DNA from: Pseudolabrys sp.
GTDB taxonomy: Bacteria > Pseudomonadota > Alphaproteobacteria > Rhizobiales > Xanthobacteraceae
Direction of reading: 5' to 3'
Length of the DNA: 39,960 nt
Assembly (NCBI GenBank): GCA_022841665.1
Contig: JALHRB010000034.1
Coordinates: forward strand, 1 to 39,960
The translations under genes were made by a program, and so were the position numbers. Shown here piece by piece: positions 14,827-24,432 of the stretch. Position 1 is the stretch's first letter; each line of letters starts with the position of its first letter. The notes beneath the pieces were generated by a model. That model was not told the origin of the DNA. It saw only the letters and a program-made list of their open reading frames with translations, and did no database searches.

Positions 14827-16659
14827 ATGAGCGAGCCCGTGAACCCGGCCGGTCCAGGTTCCGCCCCGGCCGAGGCCGTAGCGGGCGGCTATCGCGTGCT
14901 CGCGCGCAAGTACCGGCCGGCGAGCTTCGAGGACCTGATCGGCCAGGAACCGATGGTGCGCACGATCTCGAACGCGTTCGAGTCGGGGCGCATCCCGCAG
15001 GCCTGGATCCTCACCGGCGTGCGTGGCGTCGGCAAGACCACCACCGCCCGCATCCTTGCCCGCGCGCTCAACTACGAACTGCCGGACGGCTCCGTCGCCG
15101 GCCCGACCATCGCCATGCCGCAAATGGGCGTGCACTGCCAGGCGATCATCGAGAGCCGCCACATCGACGTGCTGGAGATGGACGCCGCCTCGCACAACAG
15201 CGTCGAGGATGTGCGGCAGATCAACGACGCCATCCGCTACGCGCCGGTTTCCGCGCGCTACAAGGTCTATATCCTCGACGAAGTGCACATGCTCTCCGGC
15301 GCGGCCTTCAACGCGCTGCTGAAGACTCTGGAAGAGCCGCCGCCGCACGCCAAGTTCATCTTCGCCACCACCGAGATTCGTAAAGTTCCAGTGACGGTGC
15401 TGTCGCGCTGCCAGCGCTTCGACCTGCGGCGCGTCGATGCCGCGCTGCTGGTGCAGCACCTCAAGGGCATCGCGACCAAGGAGCATGTCGAGATCGAGGA
15501 CGCGGCGCTGGCGCTGATCGCGCGCGCGGCCGAAGGCTCGGTGCGCGATTCGCTCTCGCTGCTCGACCAGGCCATTGCGCATGCCGGCGCAAGCGCCGGC
15601 GAAAGCAAGACTACGGCGGGGCCGGTGCGGGCCGAGGACGTGCGGCAGATGCTCGGCCTGGCCGACCGCGTGCGCGTCGTCGATCTGTTCGAATCCTTGA
15701 TGAAAGGCGACGTGGCTGCTGCGCTGACCGAATTGCGCGCACAATACGACATCGGCGCTGACCCGGCGGTGGTGTTGGCGGACCTGGCCGAATTCACCCA
15801 TTTCGTCACCCGCGTGAAGGTGGTGCCGTCGGTCGCCGACGACGTGTCGCTCTCGGAAGCCGAGCGCACGCGCGGCCGCGCCTTCGCCGCGCAGCTTTCC
15901 ATGCGCGTGCTGTCGCGCACTTGGCAGATGCTGCTCAAGGGCATGACGGAAGTGCAGGCCTCCGGGCGGCCGGTCGCCGCTGCCGAAATGGTGCTCGTGC
16001 GCATCGCCTATGCCGCCGACCTGCCGACGCCGGACGAGGTCGTGCGTTCGCTTGGGCCGGAGGAGGGCGCAGTGCCCGCCGCGCGCCCGCAGGGCAATGG
16101 CGGCGGCATGAGCGCCGCGCCGTCCGGCGCGCAGAGCTTTGCCCCGCGCTTCGAGGCGTCGCGCGGCGCGCCGCGCGCGGCGGCCGCGGGGTCGCCGCGT
16201 CCCGCCGAGGAGCCGATCGCGCAGGCCGAGGCCGCGCCGACGCTCGCGATCGGCACCTTCGAGCAGATCATCGCGCTCGCCGCTGAAAAGCGCGACATCA
16301 CCATGCGCATGGCGCTGGAGCGCGACGTGCGGCTGGTGCGTTGCGAGGACGGCCAGCTCGAGATCGCGCTGGAAGCCAACGCGCCGAAGACTTTGGTGCA
16401 CGACCTGCAGCGCAAGCTCTCCGCCTGGACTGGCAAGCGCTGGATCGTGGTGGTGTCCAAGGAAGAAGGCGCCGCCACCATGCGCCAGCAGGCCGAGGCT
16501 CGGCAGGCCGAGGTCGAGCGCGGCGTGCAGAGCGATCCGCTGGTGCAGGCAGTGCTCAACCGCTTCCCCGGGGCCAAGATCGTCGGCGTGACGCAAGTTG
16601 CGCCGGATGGCAGCGAGGCCGTGTCCGATACGGTCCCCGGCGACGAGTCAGAGGAATAG
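14827..16659 (+). CDS. dnaX: DNA polymerase III gamma/tau subunit
   Basis: A 610-residue protein from ATG 14827 (MSEPVNPAG). It is the clamp-loader AAA+ ATPase: Walker A GVRGVGKT at 64-71, Walker B YILDEVHML at 148-156, sensor TTE at 181-183 and arginine-finger motif LSRCQRF at 192-198. A proline/alanine-rich linker (about 410-480) leads to a tau-like C-terminal domain. The zinc-binding cysteines usual between Walker A and B are mostly gone; only C104 remains in GVHCQAI. I see no A-rich frameshift site for a separate gamma form. ybaB and recR follow, the classic order. Confidence 0.96.
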   Translation: MSEPVNPAGPGSAPAEAVAGGYRVLARKYRPASFEDLIGQEPMVRTISNAFESGRIPQAWILTGVRGVGKTTTARILARALNYELPDGSVAGPTIAMPQMGVHCQAIIESRHIDVLEMDAASHNSVEDVRQINDAIRYAPVSARYKVYILDEVHMLSGAAFNALLKTLEEPPPHAKFIFATTEIRKVPVTVLSRCQRFDLRRVDAALLVQHLKGIATKEHVEIEDAALALIARAAEGSVRDSLSLLDQAIAHAGASAGESKTTAGPVRAEDVRQMLGLADRVRVVDLFESLMKGDVAAALTELRAQYDIGADPAVVLADLAEFTHFVTRVKVVPSVADDVSLSEAERTRGRAFAAQLSMRVLSRTWQMLLKGMTEVQASGRPVAAAEMVLVRIAYAADLPTPDEVVRSLGPEEGAVPAARPQGNGGGMSAAPSGAQSFAPRFEASRGAPRAAAAGSPRPAEEPIAQAEAAPTLAIGTFEQIIALAAEKRDITMRMALERDVRLVRCEDGQLEIALEANAPKTLVHDLQRKLSAWTGKRWIVVVSKEEGAATMRQQAEARQAEVERGVQSDPLVQAVLNRFPGAKIVGVTQVAPDGSEAVSDTVPGDESEE

Positions 16660-16663
16660 CGCG

Positions 16664-16987
16664 ATGGCGGATTTCATGGGCCTGATGAAAAAGGCCGCCG
16701 AATTGCAGTCGAAGATGCAGGCCATGCAGGCGGAGCTCGACACCGTCGAGGTCGAAGGCACCGCCGGCGGCGGTATGGTGACGGTGACGCTCTCCGCCAA
16801 GGGCGACCTCAAAGGCGTCAAGATCGACGACACGCTGATGAAGCCCGGTGACAAGGAAATCCTCGAGGACCTGCTGATCGCCGCCCATGCCGACGCGCGC
16901 AGGAAAGCCGAGGCCGTGTTGCAGGAGAAGATGAAGGGCCTCACCGGCGGGCTGCCGCTGCCGCCGGGCATGAACCCGTTCGGGTGA
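16664..16987 (+). CDS. ybaB: YbaB/EbfC nucleoid-associated protein
   Basis: A 107-residue protein starting MADFMGLMKKAAELQSK, 4 bases after dnaX ends. It has an amphipathic N-terminal helix, a central beta region (VEGTAGGGMVTVTLSAKGD) and a glycine/proline-rich tail ending PGMNPFG, the full YbaB pattern. It forms DNA-binding dimers. Sitting between dnaX and recR is the standard arrangement and suggests a link with replication and repair. Confidence 0.95.
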   Translation: MADFMGLMKKAAELQSKMQAMQAELDTVEVEGTAGGGMVTVTLSAKGDLKGVKIDDTLMKPGDKEILEDLLIAAHADARRKAEAVLQEKMKGLTGGLPLPPGMNPFG

Positions 16988-17010
16988 CGATGAAACGCGA
17001 AATCCTCTCA

Positions 17011-17100
17011 GCCGTCATACCCGGCTTTATGCCGGGCACCCACGTCTTGAGAGTTGGACTGAGAAAGACGTGGATGGCCGGGACAAGCCCGGCCATGACA
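17011..17100. repeat. Palindromic intergenic repeat
   Basis: GCCGTCATACCCGGC...GCCGGG and GGCCGGGACAAGCCCGGCCATGAC are inverted copies. Inside them CACGTCTT (17041-17048) pairs with AAGACGTG (17065-17072) around 16 bases. The element fills the ybaB-recR gap and resembles a widespread Rhizobiales repeat with GTCATGCCCGGC ends. Confidence 0.8.
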
Positions 17101-17109
17101 AATTAAACC

Positions 17110-17715
17110 ATGCCCACCGCCGTCGCAGGACCCGAAATCGAGCGCCTGATCCAGCTATTGGCGCGGCTGCCGGGGCTCGGGCCGCGCTCGGCGCGGCGTG
17201 CCGCGCTGCATCTGATCAAGAAGCGCGAGGCGCTGATGGCGCCGCTCACCGCCGCGCTTGAGACGGCGATGGAGAAGATCGAGGTCTGCCGAACTTGCGG
17301 CAACATCGACACGCAGAACCCCTGCACGGTGTGCACCGACCCCCGCCGCGATCCCTCGATCATCGTCGTGGTCGCCGATGTCGCCGACCTGTGGGCGCTG
17401 GAACGCGCACATGCCGTCAACAGCCGATACCACGTGCTGGGCGGCACGCTGTCGCCGCTCGACGGGGTCGGCCCGCAGGATCTGACCATCGACGCGCTGA
17501 TCTCGCGCGCCCATGCCGAGCCGATCAAGGAAGTGATCCTGGCGCTCAACGCCACCGTCGACGGCCAGACCACCGCCCACTACATCACCGAACTGCTGCA
17601 GGAAGCGAATGTGAAAGTGACGCGGCTGGCGCATGGCGTGCCGGTCGGCGGCGAACTCGATTATCTCGACGAAGGCACGCTCGCCGCCGCGATCAAGCAG
17701 CGCACGCTGTTTTAG
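17110..17715 (+). CDS. recR: Recombination mediator RecR
   Basis: A 201-residue protein of normal length. It has an N-terminal helix-hairpin-helix ([19 protein letters not shown]), a zinc finger at about 60-76 ([16 protein letters not shown]), then a Toprim domain ([13 protein letters not shown] ... [16 protein letters not shown]) and a C-terminal Walker-like segment. RecR acts with RecO (and RecF) to load RecA at gaps. It ends in a 4-base convergent overlap with ampG. Confidence 0.97.
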   Translation: MPTAVAGPEIERLIQLLARLPGLGPRSARRAALHLIKKREALMAPLTAALETAMEKIEVCRTCGNIDTQNPCTVCTDPRRDPSIIVVVADVADLWALERAHAVNSRYHVLGGTLSPLDGVGPQDLTIDALISRAHAEPIKEVILALNATVDGQTTAHYITELLQEANVKVTRLAHGVPVGGELDYLDEGTLAAAIKQRTLF

Positions 17716-19055
17716 GCCCTTTTCGCTTCCAGCGCCCTGAAATGGCCGCGCGCCTGCAGCCACCACAGCAACAGCAGGCTCGGGATCGCCGACACGGCCG
17801 TGATCGCGAAGAAAGTCACCCAGCCCGAGTATTCAGCGATGAAGCCGCCGCCGGAGGCGAGCGTGGTGCGCCCGACCGCCGCCAGCGCGGTGAGCAGCGC
17901 GAACTGCGTCGCCGTGTGCGCGCGATCGCCGCAGAGCGCCGACAGGTAGGCGACGAAGACGACGGTGCCGATCGCGCCGGTGAAGTTCTCCACGATGATG
18001 GTCGCGGTCAGTGCCGGTACGCTGACGCCGACCAGCGCGAGCCACGAGAAGGTCAGGTTCGACGCCATCTGCAAAAAGCCGCCGATCCACAGGCTGGTCG
18101 ACAGCGGCAGGGCGCGCACCATGCTGCCGCCGGCGAAGCCGCCGATCAGCGCGGCGGCCAGCCCCACGCCCTTCACCACCGCGGCATAGGTCGCCTTGTC
18201 GAAACCGATATTGATGACGAAGGCGGCGGTCAGCGCGCCGGCGAAGGCGTCGCAGAATTTATACAGCACCACGAACAGCAGCACGGCGATGGCTGCGTCG
18301 CGCGCCAGGAATTGGCCGAAGGCGCCGGTCGCGGTCTCATACAGCCGGCGCAGCGGCTTGTGGCTGTGATCGACCGCCTGCTGCGGCGCCTCGGGCTCGG
18401 TCGCCAGCAGGGTGGCCAGGATACCGACCGCCATGAAACAGGCGGCCGCGATATAGCCCCACATCCACACGGCGTTGCGGGCAACGCCCTGCGCCTCCAG
18501 CCAGGCGACCAGCACCAGCACGCCCGCGCCGGAAGCCAGCATGCCAATGCGGTAGGCGGCGACATAGCCGGCCATGCCGGCGCCCTGTTCGCTGGTGTCC
18601 AGGCTTTCGACGCGGAAAGCGTCGATGACGATGTCCTGCGTGGCCGAGGCGGTGGCCACAAGCACTGCGCCGAAGATGACCAGCGGCAACGACGTTACCG
18701 GATCGCAGAATCCGAGCAACACGATCGCCGCCACCAGCCAGAGCTGCGTGAACACGAGCCAACCGCGGCGGCGGCCGAGCGCGCGCGACAGCAGCGGCAC
18801 GTCGAGCGCGTCGGTCAGCGGCGCCCAGATGAACTTGAACGTGTAGGGCAGGCCAACCAGCGAAAACAGGCCGATGGTGCCGAGATCGACGCCGCGCTCG
18901 GTCAGCCAGACGGCGAGCGTCGAGCCCGACAGCGCCAGCGGCAGGCCGGAGGCGAAACCGAGAAACAGCACGATCAGCACGCGCGGCTTGAGATAGACCG
19001 CGAGCGCCTCGGCGAATGACGCGCGCGGCTGCGCGCTGTCGGGTGTGACGGTCAT
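17712..19055 (-). CDS. ampG: AmpG-like muropeptide permease (MFS)
   Basis: A 447-residue protein with at least twelve hydrophobic segments. AmpG features include [19 protein letters not shown] near the start, [21 protein letters not shown], and [10 protein letters not shown]. AmpG brings anhydromuropeptides from the periplasm into the cytoplasm for cell-wall recycling. It starts 3 bases after rmuC ends, so the two are probably co-transcribed. The exact substrate is inferred from the family. Confidence 0.88.
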   Translation of the reverse strand: MTVTPDSAQPRASFAEALAVYLKPRVLIVLFLGFASGLPLALSGSTLAVWLTERGVDLGTIGLFSLVGLPYTFKFIWAPLTDALDVPLLSRALGRRRGWLVFTQLWLVAAIVLLGFCDPVTSLPLVIFGAVLVATASATQDIVIDAFRVESLDTSEQGAGMAGYVAAYRIGMLASGAGVLVLVAWLEAQGVARNAVWMWGYIAAACFMAVGILATLLATEPEAPQQAVDHSHKPLRRLYETATGAFGQFLARDAAIAVLLFVVLYKFCDAFAGALTAAFVINIGFDKATYAAVVKGVGLAAALIGGFAGGSMVRALPLSTSLWIGGFLQMASNLTFSWLALVGVSVPALTATIIVENFTGAIGTVVFVAYLSALCGDRAHTATQFALLTALAAVGRTTLASGGGFIAEYSGWVTFFAITAVSAIPSLLLLWWLQARGHFRALEAKRA

Positions 19056-19058
19056 GCG

Positions 19059-20177
19059 TTATTCCGCCGCGCCGAGCTTGCGCACGGGTGCGGGGATGAC
19101 CTCGGCGGTGGCGTCGCCCTCGAAGTCGAGATCTTCGATCTTGGTGGCGCGCTTTTCGATCCGCCCGGCAGAGGTGAGGATGTCGTCCATGTCCTTGGTG
19201 GTCTGGCCGAAATGCGTCTGCAATTTGCGGACTCGCTCGCCGAGCAAGCCAACGTCCTTCATCATGTGACCGATCTCAAACCGGATATGATCGACCGCCT
19301 CGCGCATCTGCGCGTCCTTACGCATCTGCCGTACAAGCTGAATCGCCAGCACCGCCATGTTCGGCGAGACGATCATGACGCGGGCGCGGCGGGCTCGCTG
19401 AACGAGATCGTCGAAGCCCTCGTACAGATCGGCGTAGAGCGACTCCGACGGGATGAACATGAGGGCGACGTCCTGGGTTTCGCCCGGGATCATGTATTTT
19501 TCGGCAATGTCGGAAATGTGCTTGGTAATGTCCTGTTTAACGCGCTGGGCCGCGGACTTGCGATCCTCGTCGGTGCCGGCATCACGCCAAGCGGTCATCG
19601 CTTCGAGAGGAAATTTGGCGTCAATGACGAGGTGGCCGACATCCGGAACGAAAATCACGCAGTCGGGCCGCATCTTGTTCGTCAGGGTGTATTGAAATTC
19701 GTAAGCCCCTTTCGGCAGCAGGTCGGCGACAATCGCTTCAAGCTGACCTTGGCCGAACGCGCCGCGTGTCTGCTTATTTGCAAGGATGCTGTTGAGCGAG
19801 CCGACATGCGACGTCACCTGCGTCGCCAACTCGGCGATGTTCTTCTGTGCGCTGTCGATCACTGCCAGCCGCGAATGCAGGTTCTGCAAGTGCTCCGCAG
19901 TGGTGTTGGTGGAGGCCGTGAGGCTCTCACCCAGCCGCGCCGTCACGGCGTCGAGCCTTTGGTTCACCGTCTGCTGAAACTGGCTCTGCGAGGACTGAAC
20001 CGTTTGCTGAAGCTGGCCGTGGGCGTTCTGCAACCAGTTCGCCATGCCATCCAAACGCGCGTTGAGCGCCAGCATCCCTTGATCCACCGCCGGCGCGCGC
20101 GGGCGCAGCAGCAGCACGATGACGGCGGCGAGGCCGACAACGACGAGGAGGCCGAGGACGAGAAGGGCGGTTTCCAT
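19059..20177 (-). CDS. rmuC: RmuC-family DNA recombination protein
   Basis: A 372-residue protein. It has one N-terminal membrane segment (about 5-25), a coiled-coil-rich region (about 35-130, many Q and N), and the RmuC domain (about 135-345) with GQLEAIVADLLP, LVIDAKFPLEAM and MFIPSESLYADL. RmuC limits inversions at short inverted repeats and belongs to the wider nuclease-like fold. It is divergent from def and upstream of ampG. Confidence 0.93.
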   Translation of the reverse strand: METALLVLGLLVVVGLAAVIVLLLRPRAPAVDQGMLALNARLDGMANWLQNAHGQLQQTVQSSQSQFQQTVNQRLDAVTARLGESLTASTNTTAEHLQNLHSRLAVIDSAQKNIAELATQVTSHVGSLNSILANKQTRGAFGQGQLEAIVADLLPKGAYEFQYTLTNKMRPDCVIFVPDVGHLVIDAKFPLEAMTAWRDAGTDEDRKSAAQRVKQDITKHISDIAEKYMIPGETQDVALMFIPSESLYADLYEGFDDLVQRARRARVMIVSPNMAVLAIQLVRQMRKDAQMREAVDHIRFEIGHMMKDVGLLGERVRKLQTHFGQTTKDMDDILTSAGRIEKRATKIEDLDFEGDATAEVIPAPVRKLGAAE

Positions 20178-20303
20178 GGGTCTGCTTCTAGCGCGATTCG
20201 CTGGGCGCGAACGAAGGGCGAACGGTAGGGCGTTCCGGGGTGCGCCTCAAGGGCTTCTGCCGGTTCCATTGACCCAATGCGATCAACCCCTTACATCGCC
20301 GCC

Positions 20304-20861
20304 ATGGCGAAGCGCGACATTCTGATCATCCCCGACAAGCGGCTGCGGCTGAAGTCCGACCCCGTCAAAACGGTCGACAAGTCCGTGCGCGCGCTGGTCG
20401 ACGACATGTTCGAGACCATGTACGCCGCGCCCGGCATCGGGCTTGCCGCCATCCAGATCGGGGTGGCGCAGCGCGTGGTCACCATGGATCTCGCCAAGAA
20501 GGACGAGCCACCGGAGCCCCTGGTCTTCATCAATCCCGAGGTCGTCTGGTCCTCGGACGAGAAGTCGATCTACGACGAGGGTTGCCTGTCGATCCCGGAA
20601 TATTACGAGGAGGTCGCGCGGCCGAAGGCGGTGAAAGTCAAGTTTCTCGACCTCGACGGCAAGCCGCAGGAAATCGAGGCCGACGGCCTGCTCGCCACCT
20701 GCCTGCAGCACGAGATCGACCACACCAACGGCGTACTGTTCATCGACCATATCTCCAAGCTCAAGCGCGACATGGTGATGAAGAAATTCAAGAAGGCGGC
20801 CAAGCGCGGCGAGTATCCCGCCTTCGAGAAGGACGAAGAGCCGTCGCACCACATCGGCTAG
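20304..20861 (+). CDS. def: Peptide deformylase
   Basis: A 185-residue protein from ATG 20304 ([11 protein letters not shown]). All three motifs are present: [10 protein letters not shown] (44-53), EGCLSIPE (92-99, metal ligand C94) and QHEIDH (135-140, ligands H136 and H140, catalytic E137). It removes the formyl group from new proteins. Its partner fmt normally follows directly; here a toxin-antitoxin pair lies between them. Confidence 0.97.
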   Translation: MAKRDILIIPDKRLRLKSDPVKTVDKSVRALVDDMFETMYAAPGIGLAAIQIGVAQRVVTMDLAKKDEPPEPLVFINPEVVWSSDEKSIYDEGCLSIPEYYEEVARPKAVKVKFLDLDGKPQEIEADGLLATCLQHEIDHTNGVLFIDHISKLKRDMVMKKFKKAAKRGEYPAFEKDEEPSHHIG

Positions 20862-20890
20862 GACGAAGGGGTCTGGACAAAGCCGCTCAA

Positions 20891-20911
20891 ATTGATATCT
20901 TTGATATCAAT
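20891..20911. promoter_or_regulatory. Perfect palindrome, candidate FitA operator
   Basis: ATTGATATC (20891-20899), TTT, GATATCAAT (20903-20911): 9-base arms, fully matched. It touches the GGAGG ribosome site of the antitoxin gene. FitAB and VapBC complexes repress their own promoters through such inverted repeats. Confidence 0.65.
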
Positions 20912-20923
20912 GGAGGTTTGTCC

Positions 20924-21169
20924 TTGAGCGATCTTCTGATCCGCAAGATCGACCCGAAACTGAAGCGCGAGCTGGAGAAGCGGGCGCGCGCGCACGGCCG
21001 TAGCCTTTCTGAGGAAGCCAAGATAATCCTCCGCAAGGGGGTGACAGAGCCGACGCCGACGGGCCGCCTCGGCACACGTCTGTTCTCAATGTTGCCGGAC
21101 GAATTCCGCGGCGACGATCTGCTCTTCGAAGTTCCCGGCGGTTTGAGTGAGCCGCCGAATTTCGAATGA
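20924..21169 (+). CDS. FitA/VapB-type antitoxin
   Basis: An 81-residue protein. The start is a TTG at 20924, chosen because GGAGG (20912-20916) sits 7 bases upstream; no ATG is available nearby. The N-terminus LSDLLIRKIDPKLKRELEKR followed by HGRSLSEEAKIILR is the ribbon-helix-helix fold of FitA-like antitoxins. The C-terminal half would bind and block the toxin. It overlaps the toxin start in an ATGA, the usual arrangement. A perfect palindrome lies just upstream. Confidence 0.88.
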   Translation: MSDLLIRKIDPKLKRELEKRARAHGRSLSEEAKIILRKGVTEPTPTGRLGTRLFSMLPDEFRGDDLLFEVPGGLSEPPNFE

Positions 21170-21597
21170 TTATTCTCGATACAAACGTCATCTCCGAGGG
21201 TTTCCGAACCCGTCCCAGTTCCGTCGTTCGCAGTTGGCTTGACCGGCACGATCCGAACGAACTTTACCTTTGCGCACCCGTCCTGGCTGAGCTGCGCTAT
21301 GGTGTCGAGCGGCTTCCAGCGAGCCGTCGCCGCACCGAATTGGATCGGCTCGTGACGAATGCGGAAGAGGATTTGTTCGCGAACCGCATCCTTCCGCTCG
21401 ATCGAGAAAGCGCGCACGAATTTGGCCGCGTCGTGGCCAAACGAGCCGGTATGGGGAGGCCGATTCTGCCGATGGATGGGCTGATCGCCGCCGTCGCCAT
21501 CGCCAATGGCATGGCGATTGCGACCCGCGATATCGATGATTTCTCCGGTCTCGGAATTGATGTAATCGATCCTTTCGAAGCGGTCGCGGATCGCTGA
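21166..21597 (+). CDS. FitB/VapC-type PIN-domain toxin
   Basis: A 143-residue PIN-domain ribonuclease. The acidic active-site residues are visible: D5 in ILDTNVISE, E42 in LAELRYGV, D104 in PMDGLIAA and D122 in TRDIDDF. The form (DTNVISE plus AELxxGV) is the FitB subgroup. VapC toxins cut tRNA or rRNA. All catalytic positions are intact, so the module is probably active. It ends 23 bases before fmt. Confidence 0.92.
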   Translation: MIILDTNVISEGFRTRPSSVVRSWLDRHDPNELYLCAPVLAELRYGVERLPASRRRTELDRLVTNAEEDLFANRILPLDRESAHEFGRVVAKRAGMGRPILPMDGLIAAVAIANGMAIATRDIDDFSGLGIDVIDPFEAVADR

Positions 21598-21620
21598 GAT
21601 AACGCCGCACGGAAGCCGCC

Positions 21621-22541
21621 ATGCCGCTGCGCCTGATCTTCATGGGCACGCCCGATTTCGCGGTGCCGACTTTGATCGAGCTCGCGGCGCGCGGGCACGA
21701 CATCGCGGCGGTCTATACGCGGGCGCCCAGGCCCGCCGGCCGCGGCATGGACATGCAGATCACGCCGGTCGAGCGCGAGGCGCGGCGGCTGGCGCTGCCG
21801 GTGTTCACGCCGAAGACGCTGAAGGACGCGGCCGCGCAGGAAGTCTTCGCCGCGCACCAAGCGGATGCCGCCGTGGTCGTCGCCTACGGCCTGCTGCTGC
21901 CGAAGCCGGTGCTGGACGCGCCCAGGCTCGGCTGCTTCAACGTGCACGCGTCGCTGCTGCCGCGCTGGCGCGGTGCCGCGCCGATCAACCGCGCGGTGAT
22001 GGCGGGCGACCGGGAAACCGGTGTCACCATCATGCGGATGGACGAGGGTCTCGACACCGGCGCCATGGCGATGACCGATCGCATTCCGATCGGTTCCGAT
22101 ATGACAGCGGGTGAACTGCACGACGCGCTTTCACGGCTTGGCGCAGATCTGATGGCCCGCGCGCTGGCTGCCGCCGAGCGCGGGTCGCTCTCGCTTACGC
22201 CGCAGCCGGAAGCGGGTGTCACTTACGCCGCCAAGATTTCCAAGAACGAGACGCGCATCGATTGGGGCAAGCCCTGGGCCGAGGTGCACAACCACATCCG
22301 CGGCCTGTCGCCCTTTCCCGGCGCCTGGTTGGAGGTGGACGGCGTACGCGTGAAGGCGCTGCGCTCCACGAAAGGTGAGGGCAATGGCCTACCCGGCACC
22401 GTGCTCGACGACCGTCTCACGATTGCCTGCGGCAGCGGCTCTGTGCGGCTCACGCAAGTCCAACGCGCCGGCAAGCAGCCGATGTCGGCGGATGAATTCC
22501 TGCGCGGCACGCCGGTGAAGGCGGGGTTCCGGCTCGCCTGA
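21621..22541 (+). CDS. fmt: Methionyl-tRNA formyltransferase
   Basis: A 306-residue protein, normal length. The N-terminal formyltransferase domain starts [14 protein letters not shown]. The active-site region [16 protein letters not shown] gives the N, H and later D (GLDTG) pattern. A C-terminal OB-like domain follows from about 205. It formylates initiator Met-tRNA with 10-formyl-THF. It belongs with def, from which it is separated by the toxin-antitoxin pair. Confidence 0.97.
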   Translation: MPLRLIFMGTPDFAVPTLIELAARGHDIAAVYTRAPRPAGRGMDMQITPVEREARRLALPVFTPKTLKDAAAQEVFAAHQADAAVVVAYGLLLPKPVLDAPRLGCFNVHASLLPRWRGAAPINRAVMAGDRETGVTIMRMDEGLDTGAMAMTDRIPIGSDMTAGELHDALSRLGADLMARALAAAERGSLSLTPQPEAGVTYAAKISKNETRIDWGKPWAEVHNHIRGLSPFPGAWLEVDGVRVKALRSTKGEGNGLPGTVLDDRLTIACGSGSVRLTQVQRAGKQPMSADEFLRGTPVKAGFRLA

Positions 22542-22678
22542 AAGCGCCGGAAAGCCCTGTCCGGCACCACCAAAAAGCCCCTATCATCGGGCAAATCAGC
22601 TATCTTCATTCGCATCGCGATTTGCCCTGGGCGCGGGCCGACTTCCGGCACGCCGCGGCCCCAACCTGGAAAATACGC

Positions 22679-23707
22679 TTGAGCATCGGACACAACACCG
22701 GCGATTCGCATCCCGAAGCACGCCTCTGGACCCAAATCCTCAACCGCTACCGGCAACCGAGCCCTATTCGCAGCGTCTTCGAGCTCGCCATCACGGGACT
22801 ACCGCTTGCGGCGCTGTGGACGGCGGCCTGGCTCGCTTATTCGTTCGGCTTCTGGTGGGTCTCGCTGCTGATCGCTATCCCGGCGGCGGGCTTCCTCATG
22901 CGCCTGTTCATGATCCAGCACGATTGCGGGCACGGTTCCTTCTTCCCGAACAAGACGGTGAACGACTGGGTCGGCCGTGTGCTCGGCATTCTCACCATGA
23001 CGCCGTACGATTTCTGGCGGCGCACCCACGCCATTCACCACGCCACCTCCGGCAATCTCGACCGCCGCGGCATCGGCGACGTCGATACGCTCACCGTGCG
23101 CGAGTATCGCGCGCGCACGCGCTGGGGCCGGCTGAAGTACCGGCTCTACCGCCATCCGCTGGTGATGTTCGGTTTTGGCCCCGCCTATCTCTTCCTGCTG
23201 CAGCACCGCGTCCCGGTCGGCCTGATGCGCGCCGGCTGGCAGCCCTGGGTCTCGACGCAGGCGACCAATGCAGCGATTACGCTGATCGCGGTGACGCTGA
23301 TCTGGCTCATCGGCGTCAAGGCGTTCTTTCTAATCCACCTGCCGATCATCCTGCTTGCGGCCGTGTTCGGCGTCTGGCTGTTCTACGTGCAGCACCAGTT
23401 CGAGGATACGTTCTGGCACGAGAGTCGCGGCTGGGACCTGCACGAAGCCGCCTTGCACGGCTCTTCGCATTACGATCTGCCGCCGCCGCTGCGCTGGTTC
23501 ACCGCCAATATCGGCATCCACCACGTGCATCACCTGCACAGCCGCATCCCGTACTACCGGTTGCCGCGCGTGCTGCGCGACTATCCGGAGCTGCGCGACA
23601 TCGGCCGGTTGACGCTCTTGGAAAGTTTCGGCTGCGTGCGCCTCACTTTGTGGGACGAGTCGCAGCGCCGGCTTGTGTCGTTCCGTGAAGCCAAAGCGCT
23701 CGCCTGA
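22679..23707 (+). CDS. Membrane fatty acid desaturase
   Basis: About 342 residues from a TTG at 22679 preceded by GGAAAA; the frame stays open upstream to 22622, so the start is uncertain. All three histidine boxes for the di-iron site are present: HDCGH (81-85), HAIHH (117-121) and HHVHH (281-285), among four or more membrane segments. The pattern is that of the omega-6/delta-12-type desaturases (FADS family), which insert double bonds in acyl lipids. It lies alone between fmt and a flavin-type gene. Confidence 0.9.
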   Translation: MSIGHNTGDSHPEARLWTQILNRYRQPSPIRSVFELAITGLPLAALWTAAWLAYSFGFWWVSLLIAIPAAGFLMRLFMIQHDCGHGSFFPNKTVNDWVGRVLGILTMTPYDFWRRTHAIHHATSGNLDRRGIGDVDTLTVREYRARTRWGRLKYRLYRHPLVMFGFGPAYLFLLQHRVPVGLMRAGWQPWVSTQATNAAITLIAVTLIWLIGVKAFFLIHLPIILLAAVFGVWLFYVQHQFEDTFWHESRGWDLHEAALHGSSHYDLPPPLRWFTANIGIHHVHHLHSRIPYYRLPRVLRDYPELRDIGRLTLLESFGCVRLTLWDESQRRLVSFREAKALA

Positions 23708-23712
23708 GTCCT

Positions 23713-23841
23713 ATCCCGGGCGCAGCGCAGCGCGCTAACGGTGCGCTGCAGACCCGGGATCGTCGCGAGCTCGGAACTTGCGAAGGCCCCGGATCAGCGC
23801 CGCATCACTTCGCTTGCGCTCGTGTTGCGCCGCGTCCGGGG
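23713..23841. repeat. Palindromic intergenic repeat, two parts
   Basis: Part one (23713-23760) has ATCCCGGG and CCCGGGAT ends with an inner GCGCAGC/GCTGCAG-like pairing. Part two (23787-23841) is bounded by CCCCGGA and TCCGGGG. The element separates two convergent genes and may terminate both. Confidence 0.7.
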
Positions 23842-23850
23842 CAAGAAGCT

Positions 23851-24363
23851 CTAGGCGGCGTGGAAGCTCGCCCAGTGGTGGCGGCGCGCCTCGACGAACT
23901 CGGCGAGGTCGTTGTCGGTCACCCTGACCAAGTCGCTGTGGCCGAAGCCCTTCGAGTAGTCGAGTACGGAAACGACCTCCGGCGTCAGCCGGAATGTCGG
24001 CACCGCGGCGGGGTCGGGGCGCGGCATCACTTTGTATTCCGGGTAGCGCTTGAGCAGTATCTCCACCACGTGGTCGCGCTCGCCCTGGTCGGTGACTTCG
24101 ACCGCGCGCGCGGCCATCGACAGCCCCTTGATCATCAGCGGCTGCGGATAGTCTTTGGCGATGGCCAGCGACACGCGCGGGTCGCGCGCGATGTTGGCGA
24201 ATTTCTGGCTGTCGCGCGAAATCAGGCAATAGACGATCAGGCCGTCATTGGCGTAGCCCACCACCGTGGCCTGCGGCCAGCCGTCGGCCCGGTTGGTGGC
24301 CATGGTCATGATCCGGTGCTCGTCCAGCAGGCCGATGATTTGCCGCTTGAATTCCCGCTTCAT
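23851..24363 (-). CDS. Pyridoxamine 5'-phosphate oxidase-family protein
   Basis: A 170-residue protein from ATG 24363 with GGGAGG 8 bases upstream. The split-barrel FMN-binding fold is suggested by MTMATNRADGWPQATVVGYAND, LIVYCLISRDSQKFANIARDPRVSLAI and the following beta region. It lacks enough features to call true PdxH; flavin or F420-type redox proteins and heme-binding members share this fold. The function is unknown. It diverges from truA. Confidence 0.82.
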   Translation of the reverse strand: MKREFKRQIIGLLDEHRIMTMATNRADGWPQATVVGYANDGLIVYCLISRDSQKFANIARDPRVSLAIAKDYPQPLMIKGLSMAARAVEVTDQGERDHVVEILLKRYPEYKVMPRPDPAAVPTFRLTPEVVSVLDYSKGFGHSDLVRVTDNDLAEFVEARRHHWASFHAA

Positions 24364-24432
24364 GGTGACGCCTCCCGCTTTCCCGCTCATGTATAGTGCG
24401 CGCGCCCGCCGCCGGATTTGAGGTTTATCAAC

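Noticed and set aside
14728-16596. 622-codon open frame antisense to dnaX
   Set aside because: Shadow of dnaX; no family features and biased composition.
14827-16659. Programmed frameshift making a gamma form of DnaX
   Set aside because: No slippery A-run followed by a stem was found in the gene.
17295-19019. 574-codon plus-strand frame over recR and ampG
   Set aside because: Crosses recR out of frame and is antisense to ampG; no recognisable domain.
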